Positions 34,756 to 44,139 of a DNA stretch of 64,000 nucleotides are shown here, piece after piece. Each line of letters starts with the position of its first letter. The first letter of the stretch is position 1. The stretch spans positions 320,225 to 384,224 of the forward strand of contig NZ_LMRZ01000003.1 in NCBI RefSeq assembly GCF_001428305.1. The letters are read 5' to 3'. A program made the position numbers and the translations under genes. The DNA comes from Janibacter sp. Soil728. Lineage in GTDB: Bacteria > Actinomycetota > Actinomycetes > Actinomycetales > Dermatophilaceae. The notes under the pieces were generated by a model, which was not told the DNA's origin, did no database searches, and saw only the letters and a program-made list of their open reading frames with translations.

Positions 34756-34786
34756 TGCATTGCCCTATGGCAATGCAGGTTTTTTT
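34756..34786 (+). terminator. Element copy D with T-run: intrinsic terminator of the PAP2 gene
   Basis: TGCATTGCC-CTAT-GGCAATGCA (34756-34777) followed by GG and seven T. Together with copy C it forms an inverted pair between the convergent PAP2 and aldehyde dehydrogenase genes. This is the clearest Rho-independent terminator in the window. Confidence 0.85.
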
Positions 34787-34835
34787 CAGGGTCGAGCGGT
34801 GGCGGAGCTGCCGTTGGGGGTGTCGCTCTCGAGGG

Positions 34836-36281
34836 TCAGCTGTCGATGTTGGCCATGACGTGCTTGATGCGGGTGTAGTCCTCGAAGCCGTACATCGACA
34901 GGTCCTTGCCGTAGCCGGACTTCTTGAACCCACCGTGCGGCATCTCGGCGACGAGCGGGATGTGGGTGTTGATCCAGACACAACCGAAGTCCAGGCGCTT
35001 GCTCATGCGCATCGCCCGTCCGAAGTCCTTCGTCCAGACCGAGGAGGCGAGCCCGTACTCGACGCCGTTGGCCCACGCGAGCGCCTCCTCCTCGTCGGTG
35101 AAGCGCTGCACGGTGATGACGGGCCCGAAGATCTCGTCCTGGATCGCCTCGTCGTCCTGGCGCAGGCCGGAGACGACGGTCGGCGCGTAGAAGAACCCGT
35201 CTCCCATGGCCGTCAGCCGCTCGCCACCCTGGGCGAGGTTGGCGTGGTCGGGCAGGCGGTCGATGAAGCCGGCGACCTTGGCCAGCTGGTCGCGGTTGTT
35301 GACCGGGCCCAGGAGCGCGTCGTCGTCGTCGGGCATGCCGACCTTGGCGTGGTCGCGGGCGTACTCCGCCAGCGCCGCGACGAAGTCGTCGTGGATACCG
35401 GGCGCGGCGAGCACCCGCGTCGCGGCGGTGCAGTCCTGACCGGCGTTGAAGTAGCCGGCGGTGGCGATGCCCTCGACGGCCGCCTCGATGTCGGCGTCGT
35501 CGAAGACGACGACGGGGGCCTTGCCACCGAGCTCGAGGTGGGCACGCTTGAGGTTCTTGGCCGCCGAGGCGGCGACCTCGACGCCCGCGCGCACCGACCC
35601 GGTGATCGCGACGAGCGCGGGGGTGTCGTGCTCGACGAGCATGCGGCCGGTGTCGCGGTCTCCGGTGATGACGTTGAAGGTGCCGGCCGGCAGGAACTCG
35701 CTGGCGATCTCGGCCATGAGCAGGGTGGTCTCGGGGGTGGTGTCGCTCGGCTTGAGGACGATCGAGTTGCCGGCAGCCAGGGCCGGACCGATCTTCCAGG
35801 CGGCCATCATCATCGGGTAGTTCCACGGGGTCACCTGGCCGACGACACCGATCGGCTCGCGGCGCACCCAGCTCGTGTGGCCCTTCATGTACTCCGCAGA
35901 GGCACGCCCCTCGAGCACCCGGGCGGCACCGGCGAAGAACCGCAGCTGGTCGCACATCACCGGGACCTCCTCGGAGGCGGTGAGGGCGTGCGGCTTACCG
36001 GTGTTCTCCCCTTCGATCCGGATGAGGTCCTCGGCGCGGGCCTCGAGGGCGTCGGCGAACTTGAGCATCGCGTGCTGCCGCTCCCCCGGAGTCGTCTCGC
36101 CCCACTCGGCGAACCCGGCCTCCGCGCTCGCGTAGGCCGCGTCCACGTCCTCCTGGAGGGAGACGGGCGCGTTGGCCACGACCTTGCCGGTCGCCGGGTT
36201 GACCAGCTCGATGCTCGCATCGCCCGAGGCGTCGACGTACTCGCCGCCGATGAAGTTGCGCAGGGTCCGTGGCTGGGTCAC
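34836..36281 (-). CDS. Gamma-aminobutyraldehyde dehydrogenase
   Basis: Aldehyde dehydrogenase of 481 residues, closest in style to PatD/aminobutyraldehyde dehydrogenases: [36 protein letters not shown] (general base Glu) and GQDCTAATR (catalytic Cys), then [18 protein letters not shown]. It oxidises 4-aminobutanal to GABA with NAD. GTG at 36281 has AAGGA 9 nt upstream; the longer open frame upstream is not homologous. It is divergent from an Lrp regulator and class-III aminotransferase that would make its substrate from putrescine. Confidence 0.85.
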   Translation of the reverse strand: MTQPRTLRNFIGGEYVDASGDASIELVNPATGKVVANAPVSLQEDVDAAYASAEAGFAEWGETTPGERQHAMLKFADALEARAEDLIRIEGENTGKPHALTASEEVPVMCDQLRFFAGAARVLEGRASAEYMKGHTSWVRREPIGVVGQVTPWNYPMMMAAWKIGPALAAGNSIVLKPSDTTPETTLLMAEIASEFLPAGTFNVITGDRDTGRMLVEHDTPALVAITGSVRAGVEVAASAAKNLKRAHLELGGKAPVVVFDDADIEAAVEGIATAGYFNAGQDCTAATRVLAAPGIHDDFVAALAEYARDHAKVGMPDDDDALLGPVNNRDQLAKVAGFIDRLPDHANLAQGGERLTAMGDGFFYAPTVVSGLRQDDEAIQDEIFGPVITVQRFTDEEEALAWANGVEYGLASSVWTKDFGRAMRMSKRLDFGCVWINTHIPLVAEMPHGGFKKSGYGKDLSMYGFEDYTRIKHVMANIDS

Positions 36282-36450
36282 GTGAGGGGTCCTTCCGATC
36301 GGGAATGTGACCCCGACCATAGTCGGCTGATGGCGATATCGACAGCCCCAACGCGGCAAACATGTGAAAACAACAGTCATGAACGGGCGTTAAGACGGAT
36401 TCCGTCGCTCTCGGTTTGCCAAGCGCACTGGATGGGTCCACGATGGCAGC
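36282..36450. promoter_or_regulatory. Divergent control region, aldehyde dehydrogenase / Lrp
   Basis: 169 bp with an unusually A/T-rich stretch at about 36345-36400 (for example AAACATGTGAAAACAACAG), in contrast to its surroundings. Lrp/AsnC proteins prefer AT-rich DNA, so this is the likely binding region. Confidence 0.5.
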
Positions 36451-36909
36451 ATGTCCGCCCCGGTCCAGCTCGACGCGATGAGCAAGCAGATCATCGAGCA
36501 CCTCCAGGAGGACGGACGCCAGTCCTATGCGACGATCGCGCGCGCCGTCGGCCTCTCGGAGGCAGCAGTGCGACAGCGCGTACAACGCCTCCTCGACGCC
36601 GAGGTCATGCAGATCGTCGCCGTCACCGACCCGCTCCAGGTGGGCTTCCACCGTCAGGCCATGATCGGCATCTCCGTCGACGGTGACCTCCGTCCCGTGG
36701 GCGACGCGCTCGCCGCCATGTCCCAGGTGTCCTATGTCGTCACCACCGCCGGCAGCTTCGACCTGCTCGCCGAGATCGTCTGCGAGGACGACGACGAGCT
36801 GCTCGCCCTGCTCACCGGACGCATCCGCACCCTGCCGGGTGTGCGCTCCACCGAGACCTTCGTCTATCTCAAGCTCAACAAGCAGCACTACAACTGGGGG
36901 ACCAGATGA
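36451..36909 (+). CDS. Lrp/AsnC-family transcriptional regulator
   Basis: A 152-residue regulator: N-terminal helix-turn-helix QIIEHLQEDGRQSYATIARAV (quoted to 20) with LSEAAVRQRVQRL, then a RAM/AsnC ligand domain with VTTAGSFDLLAEIVCED and LPGVRSTETFVYL. It overlaps the aminotransferase gene by 4 bp (ATGA) and is divergent from the aldehyde dehydrogenase, so it most likely controls polyamine/GABA use. Effector probably an amino acid or amine. Confidence 0.92.
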   Translation: MSAPVQLDAMSKQIIEHLQEDGRQSYATIARAVGLSEAAVRQRVQRLLDAEVMQIVAVTDPLQVGFHRQAMIGISVDGDLRPVGDALAAMSQVSYVVTTAGSFDLLAEIVCEDDDELLALLTGRIRTLPGVRSTETFVYLKLNKQHYNWGTR

Positions 36910-38300
36910 CCGACCAGCCGACCACCACCTCCTTCGGGACCACCTTGGAGGATGCCGCCCGGGACCACCTGTGGATGCACTTCACCCGCCACTCGGTCTA
37001 CGAGGAGGGCGGCAAGGTCCCGATCATCGTCCGCGGTGAGGGCCACAAGATCTGGGACTCCGCGGGCCGCGAGTACATCGACGGCCTGTCCGGCCTCTTC
37101 GTCGTCCAGGCGGGTCACGGCCGCACCGAGCTGGCCGAGGCAGCGCTCAAGCAGGCCGAGAAGCTGGCCTTCTTCCCGCTGTGGTCCTACGCCCACCCGG
37201 CGGCGATCGAGCTTGCCGAGCGCCTCGCCAAGGGCGCACCGGGCGACCTCAACCGCGTCTTCTTCACCACCGGCGGTGGCGAGGCGGTGGAGTCCGCGTG
37301 GAAGCTGGCCAAGCAGTACTTCAAGCTGACCGGCAAGCCGCACAAGACCAAGGTCATCTCCCGGTCCGTCGCCTACCACGGCACGCCCCACGGCGCCCTG
37401 TCGATCACCGGGATCCCGGGGATGAAGGCCGACTTCGAGCCGCTCGTCCCGGGAGCGCACAAGGTGCCCAACACCAACATCTACCGCGCGTCCGAGGACC
37501 TGCGCGACGACCCCAAGGCCTTCGGTCGCTGGGCTGCCGACCGGATCGGTGAGGCGATCGAGTTCGAGGGTCCCGAGACCGTCGCCGCCGTCTTCCTCGA
37601 GCCGGTGCAAAACTCCGGCGGTTGCTTCCCCCCGCCGCCGGGGTACTTCGAGCGGGTGCGCGAGATCTGCGACGAGTACGACGTGCTGCTCGTCTCCGAC
37701 GAGGTGATCTGCGCCTTCGGCCGGATCGGCTCGATGTTCGCCTGCACCGACTTCGGCTACGTGCCCGACATCATCACCTGCGCGAAGGGGATGACCTCCG
37801 GCTACTCCCCCATCGGCGCGATGATCGCCAGCGACCGGCTCTTCGAGCCGTACAAGAAGGACACCACGTCCTTCCTGCACGGCTACACCTTCGGCGGCCA
37901 CCCGGTCAGCTCCGCCGTCGCCCTGGCCAACCTCGACATCTTCGAGCGTGAGGGTCTGAACGACCACGTGAAGGAGAACGCGCCGAAGTTCCGCGCCACC
38001 CTCGAGCGGCTGCTCGACCTGCCCCTGGTCGGGGATGTGCGTGGCGAGGGCTACTTCTACGGGATCGAGCTGGTCAAGGACAAGGCGACCCGGGAGACCT
38101 TCACCGAGGCCGAGTCCGAGTCGATGCTCCGCGGCTTCCTGTCCAAGGCGCTCTTCGACGCCGGCCTGTACTGCCGTGCCGACGACCGGGGCGACCCGGT
38201 GGTGCAGCTGGCTCCCCCGCTGACGATCGGCCAACCGGAGTTCGACGACATCGAGTCGCGCCTGCGCTCGGTGCTCACCGAAGCCGAGAACCACCTCTGA
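36906..38300 (+). CDS. Class-III omega-aminotransferase (putrescine or polyamine type)
   Basis: PLP enzyme of 464 residues. FFTTGGGEAVESAWKLAKQY binds PLP phosphate, VLLVSDEVICAFGRIG carries the PLP-N1 Asp, and the Schiff-base lysine is in ITCAKGMTSGY. The sequence belongs to the branch annotated as aspartate aminotransferase family in actinobacteria, often beside aminobutyraldehyde dehydrogenase. Likely reaction: putrescine plus an oxoacid to 4-aminobutanal; beta-alanine or GABA transamination are alternatives. It is coupled to the Lrp gene. Confidence 0.86.
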   Translation: MTDQPTTTSFGTTLEDAARDHLWMHFTRHSVYEEGGKVPIIVRGEGHKIWDSAGREYIDGLSGLFVVQAGHGRTELAEAALKQAEKLAFFPLWSYAHPAAIELAERLAKGAPGDLNRVFFTTGGGEAVESAWKLAKQYFKLTGKPHKTKVISRSVAYHGTPHGALSITGIPGMKADFEPLVPGAHKVPNTNIYRASEDLRDDPKAFGRWAADRIGEAIEFEGPETVAAVFLEPVQNSGGCFPPPPGYFERVREICDEYDVLLVSDEVICAFGRIGSMFACTDFGYVPDIITCAKGMTSGYSPIGAMIASDRLFEPYKKDTTSFLHGYTFGGHPVSSAVALANLDIFEREGLNDHVKENAPKFRATLERLLDLPLVGDVRGEGYFYGIELVKDKATRETFTEAESESMLRGFLSKALFDAGLYCRADDRGDPVVQLAPPLTIGQPEFDDIESRLRSVLTEAENHL

Positions 38301-38309
38301 CCCGGCCCT

Positions 38310-38377
38310 CCCCCTTCGCACCTCCTTGAGATCGTGCGCATCCCACGCCGCATCTCCTTGAGGCCGTGCGAAGGGGG
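38310..38377. repeat. Inverted CGAAGGG pair enclosing two CTCCTTGAG repeat units
   Basis: CCCCCTTCGCAC (38310-38321) pairs with GTGCGAAGGGGG (38366-38377). Inside are two tandem units, CTCCTTGAGATCGTGCG and CTCCTTGAGGCCGTGCG, 32 bp apart, related to those at 21456-21512. It may be a terminator for the aminotransferase gene or a control site for the LOG gene. Confidence 0.55.
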
Positions 38378-38384
38378 GAGAAGT

Positions 38385-38390
38385 TAAGTT
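38385..38390 (+). promoter_or_regulatory. -10 element for a leaderless LOG transcript
   Basis: TAAGTT fits TANNNT and is exactly 6 nt before the ATG at 38397, with no Shine-Dalgarno between. This is the layout of leaderless actinobacterial mRNAs. Confidence 0.5.
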
Positions 38391-38396
38391 GGGCGG

Positions 38397-39551
38397 ATGA
38401 GCGACAGGGAGACTCGCAGGCATCCGGTGCGCGACCCGTTGGGACGCTCGATGCACGACCCCGACTACCGCGAGGTCCACGACGCCGAGGCGCTGCAGGC
38501 CCTCACGGATGCCAGCGCCTCGCTCACCGGGTGGCGACTGCAGGGCATCGACCTCGAGCCGCACGCGCAGACCCTGGCCCGGGCCGACGTGCGTGGGCTC
38601 GTCGTCCTCGGCGGGCGGGTCCCCGAGGACGTGGCTCGCGACCTCGTCTCCCGCGGAGCGGTACTCATTCCCACCGACCCGACCTGCCCGGTCGAGCCCT
38701 TCCGCGCCACGCTGTACTCCCCCTTCGACCTCTACGGGGGCATGCAGTCCGAGGGCTATCCGAGCACTGTCGACGCACGGGCCTACGCGTGGAGTCGCGA
38801 GACCCGGACGCAGCACGATGCCTACGCCACCCTGCTGCGGGCGGCCCACGACGACGCCGTGCACGACGCGCTCATCGAGGCACTGCACGGGCGCGAGGTC
38901 GTGGGCGTGATGGGCGGGCACGCACTGGCGCGCGGCAGCAGCGACTACACCGACGCCGCGCGCCTGGGCCATGCCCTTGCTGCGGGCGGTCGCGCGGTCC
39001 TCACCGGAGGCGGGCCCGGTGCCATGGAGGCCGCCAATCTCGGCGCTCTCGCCGCCACCCCCGCGGCCGTCGAGTCCGCGCTGGTCCGGCTGGCGGAGGT
39101 GCCGAGCTTCCGCCCCTCGATCGACGAGTGGGCCGGCCTGGCGCTGTCTGTGCGCGAGGACCTCGCCGTGGCGGAGGGTGGAGCGCGCAGCTTCGGCATC
39201 CCCACGTGGTTCTACGGCCATGAGCCGCCCAATGTCTTCTGCGACGGGATCGCGAAGTACTTCTCCAATGCCCTGCGTGAGGACGTCCTGCTCGCGCAGA
39301 GCACCGGTGGTCTCGTCGTGCTGCCGGGCGCTGCCGGGACCGTGCAGGAGATCTTCCAGGCCGCCACCCCGCTGTACTACGCGCCCGACGACCAGCCCAT
39401 CCCGCCGCTCGTGCTCGTCGACCTCGAGCACTGGACCGAGACGGTGCCGGTCTGGCCCGCGCTGCGCGCCCTCGGCGCCGGCCGCCCGCTCGGCGAGGTG
39501 CTGCACCTCGTCGCCACGCCGCAGGAGGCCGCCGAGATCGTCCTGCGCTGA
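38397..39551 (+). CDS. LOG-family protein (lysine decarboxylase-like Rossmann fold)
   Basis: 384 residues, longer than the usual 180-250 of LOG proteins because of a 150-residue N-terminal domain. The core motif TGGGPGAMEAAN and the second motif LPGAAGTVQEIF match the LOG pattern PGGxGTxxE with one Gly replaced by Ala. LOG enzymes are phosphoribohydrolases acting on nucleotide monophosphates (cytokinin-type or purine 5'-monophosphates). Substrate here unknown. It converges on purU and probably has a leaderless mRNA. Confidence 0.8.
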   Translation: MSDRETRRHPVRDPLGRSMHDPDYREVHDAEALQALTDASASLTGWRLQGIDLEPHAQTLARADVRGLVVLGGRVPEDVARDLVSRGAVLIPTDPTCPVEPFRATLYSPFDLYGGMQSEGYPSTVDARAYAWSRETRTQHDAYATLLRAAHDDAVHDALIEALHGREVVGVMGGHALARGSSDYTDAARLGHALAAGGRAVLTGGGPGAMEAANLGALAATPAAVESALVRLAEVPSFRPSIDEWAGLALSVREDLAVAEGGARSFGIPTWFYGHEPPNVFCDGIAKYFSNALREDVLLAQSTGGLVVLPGAAGTVQEIFQAATPLYYAPDDQPIPPLVLVDLEHWTETVPVWPALRALGAGRPLGEVLHLVATPQEAAEIVLR

Positions 39552-39566
39552 CTCCCCCCTTCGCCC

Positions 39567-39614
39567 GGTGGAGGTGAACGCGCCGATGATTGCTCGGCGA
39601 GTCCCCATCCACCC
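39567..39614. repeat. GGTGGAGGT element, copy 1
   Basis: GGTGGAGGTGAACGCGCCGA at its start and CCATCCACCC at its end match the hairpin at 56553-56599 with several differences. It lies 15 nt past the LOG stop. Confidence 0.6.
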
Positions 39615-39630
39615 ACGCCCTCCCCCTGAT

Positions 39631-39678
39631 GGTTGGAGGTCAACACGCGGACGAAAGGCCCGCGCGTACACCTCGAAC
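39631..39678. repeat. GGTGGAGGT element, copy 2
   Basis: GGTTGGAGGTCAACACGCGG, then ACGAAAGGCCCGCGCGT and ACACCTCGAAC; the closest match is the copy at 56553-56599. It lies 26 nt from the purU stop, between convergent genes. Confidence 0.65.
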
Positions 39679-39704
39679 GAGGAGGTCGAGCACCTCGTCG
39701 TCGG

Positions 39705-40580
39705 TCAGTCGAAGACGATCGTGCGCCGACCGCGCAGGACGACCCGACGCTCGACATGCCAGCGCAGGGCGCGGGCAAAGGCCATGGCCTCGAGCTCGGC
39801 GCCGGTGGCCGCCAGCTGGGCCGGGCTCATCCGGTGATCGACGCGACGGAAGTCCTGCTCGATGATCGGCCCCTCGTCCAGGTCGGAGGTCACGTAGTGC
39901 GCCGTGGCACCGATGACCTTGACCCCGCGCTCGTGCGCCTGGGAGTAGGGGCGGGCGCCCTTGAAGGAGGGCAGGAGCGAGTGGTGGATGTTGATGATCC
40001 GGCCGGGGAAGTCCGCGCACAGGCCCTCGGAGAGCACCTGCATGTAGCGGGCCAGCACGACCGTCTCGACCTGCTCGGCCTCGATGATCTCGCGCAGCGC
40101 GGCCTCGGCCTGCGGCTTGGTCGCCCGAGTCACCGGGACGTGGTGGAAGGGGATGCCGTGCCACTCGACCTCGGCCCGGAAGTCCTCGTGGTTGGAGACC
40201 ACCGCGGGCACGACGACATTGAGCTGACCGGTGCGCACGCGGAAGAGCAGGTCGTTGAGGACATGCCCCTGACGGCTGACCATGACCAGCAGGCGGTGCG
40301 GCTCGTGCGGGTCGTGGATGCTGACATCGGCGCCGAGCTCCGCGGCCAGACGTGCCCGCTCTGCCTCCAGGGCACCCCCGTCGAGGTCCGACTCCCCCTG
40401 CAGGTGCATGCGCAGGTGGAACTCTCCGGTGGAGGAGTCACCGAACTGCTGGCTGTCGAGGATGTTGAGCCCCAGACCGACCATCGCACCGGTGACGGCA
40501 TGCACGATGCCGCGACGGTCCGGGCCGCTGAGGGTCAGGACGACCTCGCGGCCGAGGCCGCGGTCCACGAGTGCGCTCAC
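39705..40580 (-). CDS. purU: Formyltetrahydrofolate deformylase
   Basis: 291 residues. An N-terminal ACT domain ([20 protein letters not shown], residues 12-31) is followed by a formyltransferase-like domain with [16 protein letters not shown] and [19 protein letters not shown]. It hydrolyses 10-formyl-THF to formate and THF, balancing one-carbon pools and feeding purine synthesis. GTG at 40580 lies in a GTGA overlap with rlmN; the open frame continuing upstream lies inside rlmN. Confidence 0.94.
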   Translation of the reverse strand: MSALVDRGLGREVVLTLSGPDRRGIVHAVTGAMVGLGLNILDSQQFGDSSTGEFHLRMHLQGESDLDGGALEAERARLAAELGADVSIHDPHEPHRLLVMVSRQGHVLNDLLFRVRTGQLNVVVPAVVSNHEDFRAEVEWHGIPFHHVPVTRATKPQAEAALREIIEAEQVETVVLARYMQVLSEGLCADFPGRIINIHHSLLPSFKGARPYSQAHERGVKVIGATAHYVTSDLDEGPIIEQDFRRVDHRMSPAQLAATGAELEAMAFARALRWHVERRVVLRGRRTIVFD

Positions 40581-41809
40581 TCTGCGCCCGAGGTGGCTGC
40601 CGCGAGCTGTCCGCAGGCTCCGTCGATGTCGCTGCCACGGGTGTCCCGCACGGTCGTCGGGATGCCGTGGGCGCGCAGTCGCTCGACGAACTGCTGCTCG
40701 ACCCCGGGACGCGAGGCGGTCCACTTCGACCCCGGCGTGGGGTTGAGCGGGATCGGGTTGATGTGCACCCAGCCCTTGCCACGCTTGAGGAGCTTCTTGG
40801 CGAGCAGGTCTGCACGCCAAGCCTGGTCGTTGATGTCGCGGATCATCGCGTACTCGATGCTGACGCGGCGGCCGGTCTTGAGGTAGTACCGGTGAGCAGC
40901 GTCGATCGCCTCGTCGACCTTGAAGCGGGTGTTGATCGGTACCAGCTCGTCGCGCAGCTCGTCGTCCGGGGCGTGCAGGGACAGGGCGAGTGTCACCGGG
41001 ATGCCCTCCTCGGTGAGCCGGTCGATCCCGGTCACGAGCCCGACCGAGGACATCGTGATGCCCCGGGCGCTCATGCCCAGACCCTCGGGCGAGGGGTCGA
41101 CCATGCGCCGGATGGCGCCGATGGCGGCCTTGTAGTTGGCCAGGGCCTCCCCCATCCCCATGAAGACGACGTTGGAGACCCGCCGGCCACCGGACGAAGG
41201 GAGGGACCCCCCTTCGTCGTCGTCGGCCTCGTCGCCGAGCTCGGCGCCACCGTCGGAGGGGGCAGCGAGATCGCTCGCCTCGGCGAGCATCCGGTTGGCG
41301 GCGACGACCTGGTCGACGATCTCGGCCGTCGACATGTTGCGAGTCAGACCCTCCTGACCGGTGGCGCAGAAGGGGCAGTTCATCCCGCAGCCGGCCTGGC
41401 TGGAGATGCAGATGGTCGCGCGGCGCGGATAGCGCATGAGGACGGACTCGACGAGCGCGCCGTCGTGCAGGCGCCACACCGACTTCAGCGTCGCGCCCTG
41501 GTCCGCGGTGATCGTGCGCACCGGCGTGAGCAGACGCGGGAGCATCGCGGCGACGAGCTCCTCGCGCGCGGCCTTGGGCAGATCGGTCATCTGCTCGGGA
41601 TCGTCCGTGTGGTGCGTGAAGTAGTGCGTCGAGAGCTGCTTGGCGCGGAAGCCCGGCAGGCCGAGCTCCTTGGCCAGCTCGACCCGACCGGCAAGGTCGA
41701 GGTCGGCAAGATGGCGCGGCGGCTTGCCGCGGCGCGGCGCGGTCATCGTCAGCTGGCCGGGCACCGGACGGGTGGTCGAGGGAGTGGGCAGATCGGTCAT
41801 CGGGTCCAT
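40577..41809 (-). CDS. rlmN: 23S rRNA (adenine-C2) methyltransferase RlmN
   Basis: Radical-SAM methyltransferase of about 410 residues that methylates A2503 of 23S rRNA and A37 of some tRNAs. Cluster motif CGMNCPFC (CxxxCxxC), [17 protein letters not shown] (the common GEP is GEA), and the reactive Cys region near [11 protein letters not shown] roughly 32-residue acidic, Gly-rich insertion (about residues 185-215) separates the cluster motif from the VFMGMGE motif and is not usual. ATG at 41809 is 4 nt after the cdsA stop; ATG 41800 is the alternative. Confidence 0.94.
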   Translation of the reverse strand: MDPMTDLPTPSTTRPVPGQLTMTAPRRGKPPRHLADLDLAGRVELAKELGLPGFRAKQLSTHYFTHHTDDPEQMTDLPKAAREELVAAMLPRLLTPVRTITADQGATLKSVWRLHDGALVESVLMRYPRRATICISSQAGCGMNCPFCATGQEGLTRNMSTAEIVDQVVAANRMLAEASDLAAPSDGGAELGDEADDDEGGSLPSSGGRRVSNVVFMGMGEALANYKAAIGAIRRMVDPSPEGLGMSARGITMSSVGLVTGIDRLTEEGIPVTLALSLHAPDDELRDELVPINTRFKVDEAIDAAHRYYLKTGRRVSIEYAMIRDINDQAWRADLLAKKLLKRGKGWVHINPIPLNPTPGSKWTASRPGVEQQFVERLRAHGIPTTVRDTRGSDIDGACGQLAAATSGAE

Positions 41810-41813
41810 TGTC

Positions 41814-42689
41814 TCAGTGCGGCGCAATGATGCGAAGGGCCACCCACACCAGGGGTACGACCATGACGAGCGAGTCGAGGCGATCCATGAGCCCGCCGTG
41901 CCCCGGAATGATGTTGGACATGTCCTTGATCCCGAGGTTGCGCTTGAGGCTGGACTCGATGAGATCGCCGATCGTTGCCACCGGCGCGACCAGTGCGCCG
42001 AGCACTGCGCCCTGCCACCACGAGCCGTCCAGGGTCAGCGGGATGACGATGGCACCGACCACCGCGCACGAGACGACCGAGCCGGCGAAACCCTCCCAGG
42101 ACTTCTTCGGCGACAGCTTGGGGGCCATCGGGTGCTTGCCCAGCACGACGCCGAAGGCGTACCCCCCGATGTCGGAGAAGACCGTGATGATGATGAAGAC
42201 GAAGATGCGCCACTGGCCCTGGGGCTCGGCGAGCATCAACGCGGCGAACCCGGCGAGGAAGCACGGGTACAACAGGATCAGCGCGCCGGCACCGACATCA
42301 CGCAAGGCACCCGTCATCCCGTCGGCCACGCGCCAGATCAGCGTGGCCACGAGGGTCAGCGCGGCTGCGAAGACGAGGGCCTCCGCCCCGCGCACGTAGG
42401 CGGCGGCGATCATGCTGACGGCACCGATGGCGACCGGCGCGAAGGGGGCGAAGAGCCCGCCCACGGCAAGCGCCTGGCGCATCTCCCACACTGCCACGAC
42501 CATCGCCACGCAGATGAGGACGGCGAAGGCCACCGGGTGGATGACGAGCGTGCCGGCCGCCAGGATCCCCAGCACCAGCCCGGAGGCGATGGCGACGGGG
42601 AGGTTGCGGCCGGCTCGGCTCGAGGGCCCGGCAGGCGCTGGAGCGGCGGCCTTGATACTGCGTCGGGTCGCGGGCTGGGGCTCGGTCAC
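41814..42689 (-). CDS. cdsA: Phosphatidate cytidylyltransferase
   Basis: Integral membrane enzyme of 291 residues that makes CDP-diacylglycerol from phosphatidate and CTP. The C-terminal CDP-alcohol signature is visible as [20 protein letters not shown] and [31 protein letters not shown], the last part ([12 protein letters not shown]) being diagnostic. About eight membrane helices. One nt separates it from frr. A basic, Pro-rich 25-residue N-terminus precedes the first helix. Confidence 0.95.
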   Translation of the reverse strand: MTEPQPATRRSIKAAAPAPAGPSSRAGRNLPVAIASGLVLGILAAGTLVIHPVAFAVLICVAMVVAVWEMRQALAVGGLFAPFAPVAIGAVSMIAAAYVRGAEALVFAAALTLVATLIWRVADGMTGALRDVGAGALILLYPCFLAGFAALMLAEPQGQWRIFVFIIITVFSDIGGYAFGVVLGKHPMAPKLSPKKSWEGFAGSVVSCAVVGAIVIPLTLDGSWWQGAVLGALVAPVATIGDLIESSLKRNLGIKDMSNIIPGHGGLMDRLDSLVMVVPLVWVALRIIAPH

Positions 42690-42690
42690 A

Positions 42691-43248
42691 TCAGACCTCG
42701 GAGAGCTCGGCTTCCTTGGCCTTGAGAAGGGCGTCGACGTTGTCCACGTACTTCTTGGTCAGCGCGTCGAGCTCCTTCTCACCCCGGTTGCCGTCGTCCT
42801 CCCCGACCTCGCCGTCCTTCACGAGCTTGTCGATCGTGTCCTTGGCGGCCCGCCGGATGTGGCGGATGGAGACCTTGGCGTCCTCACCCTGGTTGTGCGC
42901 CAGCTTGATGTACTCCTTGCGACGCTCGGCCGTCAGCTCCGGCATCGTCAGGCGGATGACGGTGCCGTCATTGCTCGGGTTGGCGCCGAGGTCGGACTCA
43001 CGCAGAGCGCCTTCGATCGCAGTCATCGAGGACTTGTCGAAGGGAGTGATCAGGAGGGTCCGCGCCTCGGGCGTCTGGAAGGACGCCAGCTGCTGGAGCG
43101 GGGTCGGCGAGCCGTAGTAGTCGACGGTCACCTTGCTGAAGAGGCCCGGGTTGACGCGCCCGGTGCGGATGCCGGCGAAGTTGTCCTTGGCCACGTCGAC
43201 AGCCTTCTCCATCTTGTCGTCGGCCTCGAGCAGTGCGTCCTCGATCAT
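42691..43248 (-). CDS. frr: Ribosome recycling factor
   Basis: 185 residues, exactly the family length. It starts IEDALLEADDKMEKAVDVAK and contains FAGIRTGRVNPGLFSKVTVDYYG and EERRKEYIKLAHNQGEDAKV-type ELTAERRKEYIKLA. With EF-G it splits post-termination ribosomes. It lies 76 nt after pyrH and directly before cdsA, the standard order. Confidence 0.97.
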   Translation of the reverse strand: MIEDALLEADDKMEKAVDVAKDNFAGIRTGRVNPGLFSKVTVDYYGSPTPLQQLASFQTPEARTLLITPFDKSSMTAIEGALRESDLGANPSNDGTVIRLTMPELTAERRKEYIKLAHNQGEDAKVSIRHIRRAAKDTIDKLVKDGEVGEDDGNRGEKELDALTKKYVDNVDALLKAKEAELSEV

Positions 43249-43324
43249 GTGCGTGATCTCCTTGTCCGGCCCAGGGGGCCTCGCGGGCGGCTGGGCCGCG
43301 TGTGGTCTGCGGTCAGTCTCTCAC

Positions 43325-44053
43325 TCAGGTGTGCACGACGGTGCCGATGGGCTCGCCGAGGAGCGCCCGGGTCACATTGCCCTCGCCCTCCATGCCGAAG
43401 ACGAGCATCGGGAGGTGGTTCTCGCGGCAGAGGCTGAAGGCGGCGGCATCGACGACCTTGAGGTTCTGCTGGATGGCCTGCTCGTACGTGACGCGCTCGA
43501 GCTTGACGGCGTCAGGGTTGGTGTTGGGGTCGGAGTCGTAGACACCGTCGACCCCGTTCTTGGCGATCAGCACCTCGTCGCACTTGATCTCCAGGGCGCG
43601 CTGCGCACTCACCGTGTCGGTGGAGAAGAAGGGCATGCCGGCCCCGGCACCGAAGATGACGACCCGGCCCTTCTCGAGGTGGCGGATGGCGCGGCGCGGG
43701 ATGTAGGCCTCAGCGACCTGACCCATGGTGATGGCGGTCTGCACGCGGGTGTCGACGCCGGCGTGCTCGAGGAAGTCCTGCAGCGCCAGACAGTTCATGA
43801 CGGTCCCCAGCATGCCCATGTAGTCGGCTCGGCTGCGGTCCATGCCCTGCTCCTGCAGCTCCGCGCCGCGGAAGAAGTTGCCGCCGCCGACGACGATGGC
43901 GACCTGGACGCCCTGGCCCACGGCGACCGCGATCTGCTCGGAAATGCCTCGGACGACGTCGGGGTTGAGCCCGACCTTGCCGCCGCCGAAGGCTTCGCCC
44001 GAGAGCTTGAGGAGGACCCTGCGGTCGGCCTGGGGGGTGTTCTGGTCGGTCAC
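43325..44053 (-). CDS. pyrH: UMP kinase
   Basis: Bacterial-type uridylate kinase of 242 residues, amino-acid kinase fold. [12 protein letters not shown] is the ATP loop, [11 protein letters not shown] and [17 protein letters not shown] the UMP region, and [18 protein letters not shown] the second nucleotide segment. GTG at 44053 has GGGAG 9 nt upstream; the longer open frame upstream is not homologous. The usual neighbour tsf is 2.3 kb away because alkB-tetR lies between. Confidence 0.96.
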   Translation of the reverse strand: MTDQNTPQADRRVLLKLSGEAFGGGKVGLNPDVVRGISEQIAVAVGQGVQVAIVVGGGNFFRGAELQEQGMDRSRADYMGMLGTVMNCLALQDFLEHAGVDTRVQTAITMGQVAEAYIPRRAIRHLEKGRVVIFGAGAGMPFFSTDTVSAQRALEIKCDEVLIAKNGVDGVYDSDPNTNPDAVKLERVTYEQAIQQNLKVVDAAAFSLCRENHLPMLVFGMEGEGNVTRALLGEPIGTVVHT

Positions 44054-44139
44054 GGTGGTGCTCCCTGGGTCGTGTGCGGGTTCGCCCGATCCTTCCACAG
44101 GTCGAGACGGCGCGATGACCCTCCACGCCCGCTCCCGGG

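Noticed and set aside
34723-34786. Inverted repeats as insertion-sequence ends
   Set aside because: There is no transposase or target-site duplication; spacing and 3' placement fit REP-like hairpins and a terminator better.
36888-39671. A 927-codon open frame on the minus strand opposite the aminotransferase and LOG genes
   Set aside because: It is a shadow of well-recognised plus-strand genes. Its composition (Arg, Gly, Val, Glu-rich without motifs) is what high-GC antisense frames give.
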